A stretch of DNA of 64,000 nt from positions 167,143-231,142 of the forward strand of contig NZ_JAGIZA010000008.1 in assembly GCF_017813365.1 (NCBI RefSeq), given 5' to 3'. Made by a program: the position numbers and the translations under genes. The notes beneath the pieces were generated by a model. The model did no database searches. It was not told the DNA's origin and worked only from the letters and a program-made list of their open reading frames with translations. Within the stretch, counting starts at the first letter, position 1. Every line of letters starts with the position of its first letter. This document shows positions 16,458 to 24,661 of the stretch, piece by piece. Origin of the DNA: Roseomonas indoligenes (GTDB taxonomy: Bacteria; Pseudomonadota; Alphaproteobacteria; Acetobacterales; Acetobacteraceae).

Positions 16458-16604
16458 TCAGCGCGCGCGCCAGTCCGGCCGGTTGCCGGCCGGCGCGCGC
16501 AGCCACAGCCAGACGTCGCGTTTGAGCTTGGCGAACCACAGGCGGCCCACGGTGAGCGTGGGCCTCGGGGCGTTGCGGCGGGCGCCTTGGATATGGGACG
16601 GCAT
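16458..16604 (-). CDS. Possible small basic protein (48 aa)
   Basis: An open frame for 48 residues, strongly basic and rich in aromatic residues (core RLWFAKLKRDVWLWLRAP). It begins at an ATG that stands just inside the low-GC stretch 16630-16665, which may hold a promoter. Against it: no good ribosome site is visible, and its 3-prime third lies in a GC hairpin. I do not recognise it. The aromatic/basic pattern would suit an amphipathic or membrane-surface peptide. Confidence 0.3.
   Translation of the reverse strand: MPSHIQGARRNAPRPTLTVGRLWFAKLKRDVWLWLRAPAGNRPDWRAR
16462..16500 (+). terminator. Large GC-only hairpin after the VOC gene
   Basis: An inner 8-bp perfect stem CCGGCCGG/CCGGCCGG with loop TTG is flanked by GCGCGCG on the left and CGCGCGC on the right. 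No T-run follows. It could end transcription of the regulator/VOC pair. It also overlaps the 3-prime end of a possible 48-codon gene on the other strand. Confidence 0.5.
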
Positions 16605-16718
16605 CGTTGCGGGCCTGGGTGTCGGGGTGCTCTCAATATCGTGAGTTGCTGACGATTCGCTGACGGCCTCTCGGCGGTGGGGCTGGAGGCGGCGCGCGGC
16701 GCGCCCCAGGCTGCTGGG

Positions 16719-17465
16719 ATGCGAATCGCCGCCATCGCCGACACCCACGGGAACTGCCTCGCGCTCGAGGCCGTGCTGGACGACATCCGCGCCGAGGCGC
16801 CGGACCTGGTGGTGAATCTCGGCGACCTTGTCTCCGGCCCCTTCGACCCGGCGGGCGCCGCCGAGGCGCAGATGACGTTGGGCTGCCCGACGGTGGCGGG
16901 GAACCACGAGCGGCAGGTGCTGGAAGGGGGCGGGCTATCCGACACCTTCGCGCGCGGCTGCCTCTCTCGGGCTCACCGGGACTGGATCCTGGGGCTGCCG
17001 AAGACGCTCTCGCTGCTAGATGGGGCTGTCTTTGCCTGTCATGGCAGCCCGGCCGGGGGCGACCTGGACTACCTGCTGGAGGATGTCTCCTCCGGCCGCA
17101 CGGTGCTGGCGGCGGCGGAGGCCATCGCGCCGAAGCTGGCGGGGATCGGGGATGCGGGGCTGGTGCTCTGCGGGCATACCCATACGGCGCGGGCGGTCCG
17201 GGTGGGCGGCGTGCTGGTGGTGAACCCCGGCAGCGTCGGCTACCCCGCCTATCGCGACGCGGAGCCGGTGCCGCACGCGATGGAGGCGGGCAGCCCGCAC
17301 GCGCGCTACGCCCTGTTGACGCGCGGCGCGGCCGGCTGGGCGGTGGATCTGCGCGTGGTTCCCTATGACTGGGAGGGGGCGGCGCGGCAGGCCGAGGCGA
17401 ACGGGCGGCCGGATGCGGCCCATGCCGTGCGGACGGGGCGGGTGCTGCCGCGACTGAGAACGTAG
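16719..17465 (+). CDS. Metallophosphoesterase (YfcE-like)
   Basis: A 248-residue calcineurin-like phosphoesterase. The dimetal site motifs are in order: D-x-H in IADTHGN, G-D in LGDLVSGP, GNHE in VAGNHERQ, H in CHGSP, and GHTH in CGHTHTAR. This is the compact YfcE/MJ0936-type layout, whose members hydrolyse phosphodiesters or small phospho-compounds. There is no signal peptide, so it is cytosolic. The start ATG 16719 is the residue directly before the first beta strand; the longer start at 16677 adds alanine-rich filler. No operon partner; its substrate cannot be read from the sequence. Confidence 0.85.
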   Translation: MRIAAIADTHGNCLALEAVLDDIRAEAPDLVVNLGDLVSGPFDPAGAAEAQMTLGCPTVAGNHERQVLEGGGLSDTFARGCLSRAHRDWILGLPKTLSLLDGAVFACHGSPAGGDLDYLLEDVSSGRTVLAAAEAIAPKLAGIGDAGLVLCGHTHTARAVRVGGVLVVNPGSVGYPAYRDAEPVPHAMEAGSPHARYALLTRGAAGWAVDLRVVPYDWEGAARQAEANGRPDAAHAVRTGRVLPRLRT

Positions 17466-17486
17466 CGGGCCGGACCGGCTTCGCGG

Positions 17487-17888
17487 TCAGGCGGCCAGGA
17501 CCGTCACGTCCTTACCCTCCTCGCGCCTCATGGCCTGCGGGAAGCCGTCCACCTCGCGCTGGATGGCCGTGGCGGCGCCCGAGACGGCCTCGGCGGCAGC
17601 GGAGACGGTGCCGCTGCCCTTCCCGGCGCGGTCCGTGAGGCCGGCCACCTCGCGCATGGCAGCCGTCGCCTCCTCGGTCGCGCGGGAGACGTCCTGAACG
17701 CTCGCCGCGATCTCGCGCGTGGCGGCGCCCTCCACCACGGCGCGCAGGCCTTCCGCCCGGTGCTGCTCCAGCTCGACGGAGCGGGCACGGATCTCGCAGG
17801 CGGCGATGCCGACGAGGCCGAGCACCGCCATCAGCGTGCAGAGGTGGAGCCTGGCCGCGATTGGCCAGTCAGAGAGGGATCTGATCAC
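17487..17888 (-). pseudogene. Methyl-accepting chemotaxis protein lacking its middle
   Basis: A 133-residue open frame that joins the two ends of a chemoreceptor. Residues 1-54 resemble the N terminus of a sCache-type receptor: a basic start, one membrane segment at about 15-33 and ELEQHRAEGLRAVVEGA. From residue 55 the sequence (ATREIAASVQDVSRATEEAT ... AIQREVDGF) matches the extreme C-terminal signalling helix. The sensory domain, second membrane segment, HAMP domain and the hairpin tip that contacts CheW/CheA are all missing. The join is in frame with no stop, so a short membrane-anchored helix could still be made, but it cannot signal normally. It is divergent from cysQ. Confidence 0.7.
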
Positions 17889-18020
17889 GGGGAAAGACGC
17901 CGATTCCAGGTGGGAGGGATCGGCCGGAAGCTATTCCGCCTTCGCGAACCCAGTCTTAACGCGGGGCGCGCCGCCTTCGCGCCGCTGTCCCTGGCGGAGC
18001 GGAGGGTTTATTCCCTGGCG

Positions 18021-18785
18021 ATGACCGACGAAGACCTGCTCGCTCTGGCGGCCACCCTGGCGGAGCGCGCCGCCCACGCCATCAACGCCATCCGCGCCGC
18101 GGGCTTCGCCGTGGAGCGCAAGTCCGACGAGTCCCCCGTGACGGAGGCGGACCGCGTGGCGGAGGCGTTGATCGTGGAGGGGCTGCGCGCGGCCACCCCC
18201 GACATTCCCGTGGTGGCGGAGGAGGAGGTCTCGGCGGGCCTCATCACGAAGCTCGCCCATCGCTACTGGCTGGTGGACCCGCTGGACGGCACGCGGGAAT
18301 TCGCGGCGGGGCGGGACAGCTTCGCGGTGAATATCGGGCTGGTGCAGGGGGATCGGGCGCATCTCGGCGCCGTGGCGGTGCCGGCCAGCATGGAGATCTT
18401 CGGGGGCATCGTGCCGCAGGGGCTCGCCTGGAAGCGGGATGCGGCGGGGCAGCGCGCGATCCGCGCGCGGCGCATCCCGGAGAAGGGGGCGACGGTGCTC
18501 GCCTCCCGCCACTATTCCGACGACCCGCGGCTGGACCGCTTCCTGGACGGGCGGAAGGTCGCGGAGGTGCAGAAGATCGGGTCGGCCGTGAAGTTCTGCC
18601 GCCTGGCGGAGGGGGCGGGGGATCTCTACCCGCGCTTCGGCCGCACGATGGAGTGGGACACGGCCGCGCCGCAGGCGGTGCTGGAGGCGGCGGGCGGCCG
18701 CGTGGTGTCCTTCGAGGACGCGCCGCTGCGCTACGGCAAGCCGGACTTCGAGAACGGCGCCTTCCTGGCCCTCGGCGCCGCGTGA
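18021..18785 (+). CDS. cysQ: 3'(2'),5'-bisphosphate nucleotidase CysQ
   Basis: A member of the inositol monophosphatase superfamily, 254 residues, that removes the 3-prime phosphate from PAP/PAPS-type nucleotides left by sulfate assimilation. Motifs are VAEEE, WLVDPLDGTREF (metal ligands of the Mg-dependent phosphatase) and the late MEWDTAAPQAVLEAAGG. The REF after DGT and the length fit CysQ better than inositol or histidinol phosphatases. Start ATG 18021 follows GGAGGG by 14 bases, a slightly long spacing. Its TGA overlaps the GTG of the next gene by four bases, so the pair is coupled. Confidence 0.9.
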   Translation: MTDEDLLALAATLAERAAHAINAIRAAGFAVERKSDESPVTEADRVAEALIVEGLRAATPDIPVVAEEEVSAGLITKLAHRYWLVDPLDGTREFAAGRDSFAVNIGLVQGDRAHLGAVAVPASMEIFGGIVPQGLAWKRDAAGQRAIRARRIPEKGATVLASRHYSDDPRLDRFLDGRKVAEVQKIGSAVKFCRLAEGAGDLYPRFGRTMEWDTAAPQAVLEAAGGRVVSFEDAPLRYGKPDFENGAFLALGAA

Positions 18786-19741
18786 CGGCGCTGCTTCCCG
18801 CGGGGGAGGTGGCGCGGGCGGCGGAACTGCTGCGCGCGGGGGAACTGGTCGCCTTCCCGACGGAGACGGTCTACGGCCTGGGCGCGGATGCGCGGGATGG
18901 GCGGGCGGTGGCTGCGATCTACGCGGCCAAGGGGCGGCCGAGCTTCAATCCGCTGATCTCCCACTTTCCCGATGCGGAGGCCGCCTTCGCCGAGGTGGAG
19001 CCGGACGACCGCGCCCGGGCGCTGGCGGCGCGCTTCTGGCCGGGGCCGCTGACCCTGGTGCTGCCGCGCCGGGCGGAGAGCCGGATCGACCACCTGACGG
19101 GGGCGGGGCTGGACACGCTGGCGGTGCGGGTGCCCGGGCATCCCCTGGCGCTGGCACTCCTGCGGGCGGCGGGGGTGCCGCTGGCCGCGCCCTCGGCCAA
19201 CCGGTCGGGCGGGGTTTCGCCGACCACCGCAGAGCACGTTCTGGCCGGGCTCTCCGGCCGGATCGCGGCGGTGCTGGATGGCGGGCCGTGCGAGGTCGGG
19301 GTGGAGAGCACGGTGCTGGACCTCTCCAGCCCCGCGCCGCTGCTGCTGCGGCCGGGCGGGGTGACCGTGGCGGCGCTGGAGGAGGTGGTCGGGCCGGTGG
19401 CGCGGCCCGTGGGGACGGAGCCGGGGACGCTGCGATCCCCGGGGATGATGCTCTCCCACTACGCGCCGGGGCTGCCCCTGCGGCTGGAGGCGCGGGAGGT
19501 GGCGGCGGACGAGGCATTGCTGGCGTTCGGGCGACCTCTGGACGGGGCGGGGGCGGTCTGGAACCTCTCGGAGGCCGGGAATCCGGCGGAGGCGGCCGCG
19601 CGGCTCTTCGCGGGGCTGCGCTGGCTGGATGCCGAGGGGGCGCGGCTGGGGCTGCGCGGGATCGCGGCCATGCCGGTGCCGGCGGAAGGGCTGGGCGATG
19701 CGGTGAACGACCGCTTGCGGAGGGCGGCGGCGCCGCGCTGA
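18782..19741 (+). CDS. tsaC: Threonylcarbamoyl-AMP synthase (Sua5/YrdC type)
   Basis: Makes threonylcarbamoyl-AMP from threonine, bicarbonate and ATP for the t6A37 modification of ANN-decoding tRNAs. It is 319 residues, the two-domain Sua5 form. An N-terminal YrdC domain (about 1-200) has FPTETVYGLGADA, KGRPSFNPLISH and APSANRSGGVSPT, and a C-terminal Sua5 domain follows the linker LRSPGMMLSHYAP. Start is GTG 18782 inside the cysQ stop (GTGA), giving a standard N terminus. The upstream in-frame extension to 18653 lies in cysQ and is not real. Confidence 0.92.
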   Translation: MTALLPAGEVARAAELLRAGELVAFPTETVYGLGADARDGRAVAAIYAAKGRPSFNPLISHFPDAEAAFAEVEPDDRARALAARFWPGPLTLVLPRRAESRIDHLTGAGLDTLAVRVPGHPLALALLRAAGVPLAAPSANRSGGVSPTTAEHVLAGLSGRIAAVLDGGPCEVGVESTVLDLSSPAPLLLRPGGVTVAALEEVVGPVARPVGTEPGTLRSPGMMLSHYAPGLPLRLEAREVAADEALLAFGRPLDGAGAVWNLSEAGNPAEAAARLFAGLRWLDAEGARLGLRGIAAMPVPAEGLGDAVNDRLRRAAAPR

Positions 19742-19753
19742 GGCGGGTTGCCG

Positions 19754-19772
19754 GCCTGTTATTAATACAGGC
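19754..19772. promoter_or_regulatory. Palindrome upstream of FAD oxidase gene
   Basis: GCCTGT-TATTAAT-ACAGGC: perfect 6-bp arms around an A/T-only centre, in a very GC-rich context, 50 bp before the oxidase start codon. This looks like a dimeric repressor operator, or a promoter core covered by one. Which regulator binds is unknown. Confidence 0.45.
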
Positions 19773-19822
19773 TGTTTCCGCCCTTGACCCGCGCCCCCGG
19801 GCCGGCGTTTGGTCCCCTTATC

Positions 19823-21274
19823 ATGCCCGATACGTTCACGCCCCGAACCGTCACGCCCCTGCCGCAGCCGCTGATGGAGGCGCTGCAGGCGATCCTCGGC
19901 CCGCGCGGCATCATCACCGATCCTTCCGACCTGGAACCGCACCTGTCCGACTGGCGCGGGCTGTACCACGGCGCCTCCCCTGCGCTGCTCCGCCCGGCCT
20001 CCACCGAGGAGCTCTCGGCGGCCCTGAAGCTTCTCTATGAGGCGGACATCCCGGTGGTGCCGCAGGGCGGGAACACCTCCATGGTCGGCGGGGCCATGCC
20101 GGACGAGAGCGGGCGGCAGGTGATCCTCTCGCTGTCCCGCATGAACCGCATCCGCGACATCGACCCGATCGACATGACGATGGTGGCCGAGGCGGGGGTG
20201 GTGCTGAAGACGGCGCAGGAGGCGGCGGCGGGGGCGGGCTGCCTGTTCCCCCTCTCCCTCGGCGCCGAGGGGACGGCGACGATCGGCGGCGTGCTCTCCA
20301 CCAATGCCGGGGGCAACACCACCGTGCGCTACGGCAATGCGCGGGAGCTGATGCTGGGGCTGGAGATCGTGCTGCCCGATGGCGGGGTGATCCATGGCCT
20401 GCGCCGGCTGCGGAAGGACAACACGGGTTACGCGCTGCGCCACCTGATGGTGGGGGCGGAGGGATCGCTGGGGATCATCACCGCCGCCGTGCTGCGGCTG
20501 TTTCCCCGGGCGCGGGCGGAGGCGATCGCCCTCTGCGCGGTGGAGAGCGAGGAGGCGGCCCTCTCCCTGTTCCGCCGCTTCCGGGACCGGGACGAGACGG
20601 CGGTGCGGGCCTTCGAGTACATGTCCGGCACCGGCATGGACTTCGCCCTGAAGCACATCGAGGGCGCGGTCCTGCCGCTCTCCGAACGGGGGGACCACTA
20701 CGTTCTGGTCGACCTCGCCTCCTCCCGTGCCGACGCGGATCTTCGCGGGCTGATGGAGGCGGTGCTGGAGGAGGCGCTCGAGGCCGGCGAGGTGCTGGAC
20801 GCCGCGCTAGCCGAGAGCGAGGCCCAGCGCCACGCGATCTGGCGCCTGCGCGAGGAGCATCCGGAGGCGCAGAAGCGGGAGGGGGCGAGCGTGAAGAACG
20901 ACGTCTCCGTGCCCGTCTCCAAGGTGCCGGAGCTGATCCGGCGCTCCTCCGAGGCGCTGAAGGCATTGATCCCGGGCAGCCGCCCCGTGCCCTTCGGCCA
21001 CATGGGCGACGGCAACATCCACATGAACCTTGAGCAGCCGGAGGGGATGGACCCTGCCGAGTTCCTCGCGCGCTCGCACGACATCATGGACTGCGTGAAC
21101 GCCATCGTGCGCGAGCTGGACGGATCCTTCTCCGCCGAGCACGGCATCGGCCGGCTAAAGCCGGACATGCTGGCGGAATGGCGCGGGGGCGCGGAACTGG
21201 GGGCGATGCTGCGGATCAAGGCGGCGCTGGACCCCAAAGGCCTGCTGAACCCCGGCAAGGTACTGCCGGCCTGA
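19823..21274 (+). CDS. FAD-binding D-2-hydroxyacid dehydrogenase
   Basis: A GlcD/D-2-hydroxyglutarate dehydrogenase-like flavoenzyme of 483 residues. The PCMH-type FAD domain shows PQGGNTSMVGG, AEGTATIGGVLSTNAGGNT and GAEGSLGIITA. The C-terminal substrate domain carries HMGDGNIH (metal/substrate site) and EHGIGRLK. Enzymes of this family oxidise D-lactate, D-2-hydroxyglutarate or related acids and pass electrons to the respiratory chain; the substrate cannot be fixed here. ATG 19823 is preferred over the in-frame ATG 19784, which would reach back to the palindromic site. It overlaps the next gene by one base (TGATG). Confidence 0.88.
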   Translation: MPDTFTPRTVTPLPQPLMEALQAILGPRGIITDPSDLEPHLSDWRGLYHGASPALLRPASTEELSAALKLLYEADIPVVPQGGNTSMVGGAMPDESGRQVILSLSRMNRIRDIDPIDMTMVAEAGVVLKTAQEAAAGAGCLFPLSLGAEGTATIGGVLSTNAGGNTTVRYGNARELMLGLEIVLPDGGVIHGLRRLRKDNTGYALRHLMVGAEGSLGIITAAVLRLFPRARAEAIALCAVESEEAALSLFRRFRDRDETAVRAFEYMSGTGMDFALKHIEGAVLPLSERGDHYVLVDLASSRADADLRGLMEAVLEEALEAGEVLDAALAESEAQRHAIWRLREEHPEAQKREGASVKNDVSVPVSKVPELIRRSSEALKALIPGSRPVPFGHMGDGNIHMNLEQPEGMDPAEFLARSHDIMDCVNAIVRELDGSFSAEHGIGRLKPDMLAEWRGGAELGAMLRIKAALDPKGLLNPGKVLPA

Positions 21275-22074
21275 TGCCCTCCGTCCGGGCCTGCGGGGCC
21301 GTCACCTTGGCCGCCATGGCCGCGCTGCTTCTCTCCGCCTGCGCGGACCGGGTAGAGCGGCCCTGGACGGAGAGCGCGCCCACCCGCACGCCCGTGCCGA
21401 CCGAGCGTCTGCCGGACCTGCCCGACGCCTTCCGGGCGGAGCTGCGCGGGGGCCAGGCCCCGGGCTGCCCGTTGCGGGGCAACGCCGTCTATCTCGGCGG
21501 CGGGCGCTTCCTGACGGCGGCGCATCTGGTGGACGGCATCGTGCCGCGCCTGCGCCACTGCGCCGGCACCCCCATCCCCACCACGATCCGCTATGCCGGC
21601 CGCGTCCTGGCCGTGCAGCCCCTGCGCGTGGGGGAAGGCTATCTCGAGCCCGGCGTGGGGCCCCTCTACAAGGGTGGTGAGGACCTGGCGCTGCTCCAGG
21701 CCTCGGCCAGCCCGCCGGGGCCGGCGGCGCGGCCCTGCGGGGCGGGGCCCCTGCCCGGGCAGGCCGTGCGCATCTCCTCCTCCTCCCAGCAGGGGCTGGC
21801 GAAGGCGGGGTCTATGGTGCCGGAAGTCCGGAAGGCCGACGGGGCCTATGCCGACATCGCCCTGCCCATGGCCGAAGGGGAGTCCGGCGCCGGCGTCTTC
21901 GACCCGGAGACCAACTGCCTGCTGGGCATCGTCAGCCACCGGCCGGATTCCACGCCCGACCATTCTCGGATCGTCCCGGCCGCGACGATCCGGGCCTTCC
22001 TGGGAACCGAGGGGGTGGCGGAACTCTCCGGCCCCAGGGGGCTCCGGCCCCCGGCACCCCCGCCAGGCGGCTGA
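21274..22074 (+). CDS. Trypsin-like serine protease lipoprotein
   Basis: A 266-residue exported protein. The N terminus has a lipoprotein signal with the lipobox LLSAC at about residues 18-22, so it is probably anchored in the periplasm. The S1-type triad is visible: His in LTAAHLVDG, Asp in GGEDLALLQA and Ser in GESGAGVFD. These make a plausible active trypsin-like peptidase rather than an inactive relative. The C terminus is Pro/Gly-rich. Its start overlaps the stop of the oxidase gene, so the two are co-translated; a functional link between them is not apparent. Confidence 0.82.
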   Translation: MPSVRACGAVTLAAMAALLLSACADRVERPWTESAPTRTPVPTERLPDLPDAFRAELRGGQAPGCPLRGNAVYLGGGRFLTAAHLVDGIVPRLRHCAGTPIPTTIRYAGRVLAVQPLRVGEGYLEPGVGPLYKGGEDLALLQASASPPGPAARPCGAGPLPGQAVRISSSSQQGLAKAGSMVPEVRKADGAYADIALPMAEGESGAGVFDPETNCLLGIVSHRPDSTPDHSRIVPAATIRAFLGTEGVAELSGPRGLRPPAPPPGG

Positions 22075-22340
22075 GCCGGCCGCGCCGCTTTCCCGACACG
22101 GGGTCTTCGCCCGGCGGGCCCCGATCCGGCCCTTCCGGTCACCGGGCATGCGGCCCCGGGGCATGCCGGCCGGCAAGCGATTTCAGTCCTTTATAAAAAG
22201 ATGATGGTGAGCGGTGCGAGGAAGGGACGTATTCCTTCCTCCTCTCCCCGGGTCGGACCGGCCCCAGGGAATGGGGCGCCGCCTTTCGTCACATCAGCCC
22301 ATTTGCCCCGGGGTGGACGGATGGATAGGTTGCGCCCCCC

Positions 22341-23537
22341 ATGAGCCGCGTCACGCGCTACATCTCGAAGCAGATCGCCCTGTCCCTCCTGGCCGTCACG
22401 GTCGGGCTGGCGGCGCTGATCTGGCTGACCCAGTCGCTCCGCTTCATCGAGCTGGTGCTGGACCGCGGCCTGTCCTTTGCCGTCTTCCTGGAGCTGACGG
22501 GGCTGCTGCTGCCCTCCTTCTTCGCGGTGATCCTGCCCATCACGACCTTCGTGGTGACGCTGTTCACCTATGTCCGGCTCTCCACGGACCGGGAACTGGT
22601 CGTGATGCGGGCGGCCGGGCTGTCCGACTGGCGGCTGGCGCGGCCGGCCCTGCTGGTGGCGATCCTGGCCACGGCGGCGGGGCTGGTGCTGCAGACCTGG
22701 CTGGTGCCGATCTCCCACGCGGCCTTCCGGGAATGGCAGTACGAGATCCGCAACCAGATGGCCGCCATCCTCGTGCAGGAAGGCGTGTTCAGCAGCGTCT
22801 CGGCCGACCTGACCGTCTATGCGCGGGAGAGGGAGCGGGACGGGACCCTGCGCGGCATCGTCATCCATGACATGCGGGAGCCCGGCGCCCCGGTGACCAT
22901 CCTGGCGGAGCGCGGGGTGATCCTGCCGAGCAACAACGGGCCGCGCGTGATCCTGCTGAACGGGCAGCGCCAGCAGATGGAGCGGGCGGTGCCGCCGAAC
23001 TCGCCGCCGGGTACCGCGCCGCAGCCCCGGCTGTCCGTGCTCGCCTTCGGGGAGAACAGCGTGGACCTGGCCCGGAGCAGCCGGACCGAGGATGCCCGCA
23101 ACCGCGACAGCCGGGAGCGCTTCGTGGGCGAGCTGCTGAACCCCGACCCCGAGGAAGGGCTTCTGGAGCGGGACATCCGCAAGTTCCGGGCGGAGGGGCA
23201 TGGCCGCCTCGCCTCGCCCTTCACCGCCCTTTCCTTCGCCATGGTGGGGCTGGCGGCGGCGCTGGCCAGCGCCTTCCGGCGCCATGGCGGCGGGCTGACC
23301 TCCATCGGCGCGGTCGGCGCGGTGGTGGGGCTGCTGGCCCTGGGGCTGGCGGTGGGGAACCTGGCGGCGCGGGACAACCGCTTCATCCCGCTGATCTGGG
23401 TCCATGCCATCGGGCCGGGGCTGGCGGCGGCCTGGGTGCTCTCCGGCGCGCCGGGCTGGCCGCGCCGGGCACCCCCCATGCCGGCTCCCCGCGCGGCGCA
23501 GGGCGTCGTCATGCCCCGCGAGGCGGCCGCGGAGTGA
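22341..23537 (+). CDS. lptF: LPS export permease LptF
   Basis: One of the two inner-membrane subunits of the LptB2FG machine that extracts lipopolysaccharide for transport to the outer membrane. It is 398 residues with the YjgP/YjgQ layout: two N-terminal membrane segments (about 10-85), a third near 100-120, a periplasmic beta-jellyroll part (about 125-290) and three C-terminal membrane segments. Conserved stretches include YISKQIALSLL, DRELVVMRAAGLSDW and SPFTALSFAMVGLA. The 266-bp upstream gap holds an AT-rich TTTATAAAAAG at about 22190-22200 that may be part of the promoter; no clear -35 is seen. It overlaps lptG by four bases. Confidence 0.92.
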   Translation: MSRVTRYISKQIALSLLAVTVGLAALIWLTQSLRFIELVLDRGLSFAVFLELTGLLLPSFFAVILPITTFVVTLFTYVRLSTDRELVVMRAAGLSDWRLARPALLVAILATAAGLVLQTWLVPISHAAFREWQYEIRNQMAAILVQEGVFSSVSADLTVYARERERDGTLRGIVIHDMREPGAPVTILAERGVILPSNNGPRVILLNGQRQQMERAVPPNSPPGTAPQPRLSVLAFGENSVDLARSSRTEDARNRDSRERFVGELLNPDPEEGLLERDIRKFRAEGHGRLASPFTALSFAMVGLAAALASAFRRHGGGLTSIGAVGAVVGLLALGLAVGNLAARDNRFIPLIWVHAIGPGLAAAWVLSGAPGWPRRAPPMPAPRAAQGVVMPREAAAE

Positions 23538-24661
23538 CCTTGCCCTTCACCTTCGGGCGCTACGTCGCCCGCCGCTTCCTTGTCATGTGCCTCATCATGC
23601 TGGCCGCGCTGACGGGGCTGGTCGCGCTGTTCGACTTCATCGAGCTGCTCCGCCGCGCGGCCACGCGCGAGGTGGGCTTCGCCACCGTGGCCACCATCGC
23701 CGGGCTGCGCATCCCCTTCGTGTCCATGCAGGTGCTGCCCTTCGCCATCCTGCTGGGGGGGATCCTGGCCTTCTGGCGCCTGGCCCGCTCCTCGGAGCTG
23801 GTGGTGGCGCGGGCGGCGGGCATCTCGGCCTGGGGCTTCCTGACGGGGCCGGTGATCGTGGCTGCGATGATCGGCGCCGGGGCCACCGCCGGCCTCTCCC
23901 CCCTCTCGGCCGCCATGCTGGCGCGGGCGGAGCGGCTGGACGCGGCGGTGCTGCGGAACCAGTCCGGCACCAGCGCGCTGGCGGGCGGGCGGCTCTGGCT
24001 GCGCCAGGCGGACCGCGAGCTGGACCCGCAGGGGGTGGCCATCCTCTCCGGCCGGCCCGTCGCGCCCGGCACCAACTCCGGCACGGGCTCGGCCGTGTTC
24101 GGCCTGGAGGACGTGTCGCTCTGGCGCATCTCCTCGGCGGATCGCTTCCTCGGGCGGGTGGAGGCGCCGCGGGCGGCGCTGACGAACGGCGCCTGGGTGC
24201 TGGAGAACGCGATCGCCTTCGGGTCCGACCGGCAGGCCAGCCCCGCCCGGACCATCCGTTTCCCGACGGAACTGACGCCCGAGCGGATCGAGGACAGCTT
24301 CGCCAGCCCCGACACCCTCTCCTTCTGGGTGTTGCCCGACTTCATCTCCGTGCTGGAGAATTCGGGCTTCTCGGCGGTTCGGCACAGGCTGCAGTTCCAT
24401 TCCCTGCTCGCCCTGCCCATGCTGGCGGTCGCCATGGCCCTTCTCTCTGCCGGATTTTCGATGCGCGAGGCCCGCAAGGGCGGCGTCGCCCAGATGCTGG
24501 GGGCGGGCGTTGCCGCGGGCTTCGCCCTGTTCCTGCTGGACCGCGTGACGGGCGAGTTCGGCGAGACGGGCACGCTGCCCGTGGTCCTGGCCGCCTGGGC
24601 GCCTGCCATGGCCGGCCTGATGTGCGCGGTCGCGCTGCTGCTTCACCTGGAGGACGGATGA
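23534..24661 (+). CDS. lptG: LPS export permease LptG
   Basis: Second permease subunit of the LPS extractor, 375 residues from GTG 23534, which overlaps the lptF stop. The layout is the same as LptF: N-terminal helices with FGRYVARRFL and FDFIELLRRA, SELVVARAAGISAWGF after the second helix, a periplasmic domain at about 125-275, and C-terminal helices from LLALPMLAVAMALLSAGFS on. The stop overlaps the ATG of lptD, giving an uninterrupted coupled set of inner- and outer-membrane components. Confidence 0.92.
   Translation: MTLPFTFGRYVARRFLVMCLIMLAALTGLVALFDFIELLRRAATREVGFATVATIAGLRIPFVSMQVLPFAILLGGILAFWRLARSSELVVARAAGISAWGFLTGPVIVAAMIGAGATAGLSPLSAAMLARAERLDAAVLRNQSGTSALAGGRLWLRQADRELDPQGVAILSGRPVAPGTNSGTGSAVFGLEDVSLWRISSADRFLGRVEAPRAALTNGAWVLENAIAFGSDRQASPARTIRFPTELTPERIEDSFASPDTLSFWVLPDFISVLENSGFSAVRHRLQFHSLLALPMLAVAMALLSAGFSMREARKGGVAQMLGAGVAAGFALFLLDRVTGEFGETGTLPVVLAAWAPAMAGLMCAVALLLHLEDG

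Noticed and set aside
22184..22200. TTTATAAAAAG as a sigma-70 -10 element for lptF
   Set aside because: No acceptable -35 at the right spacing, and it lies 140 bp before the start codon; left as a note only.
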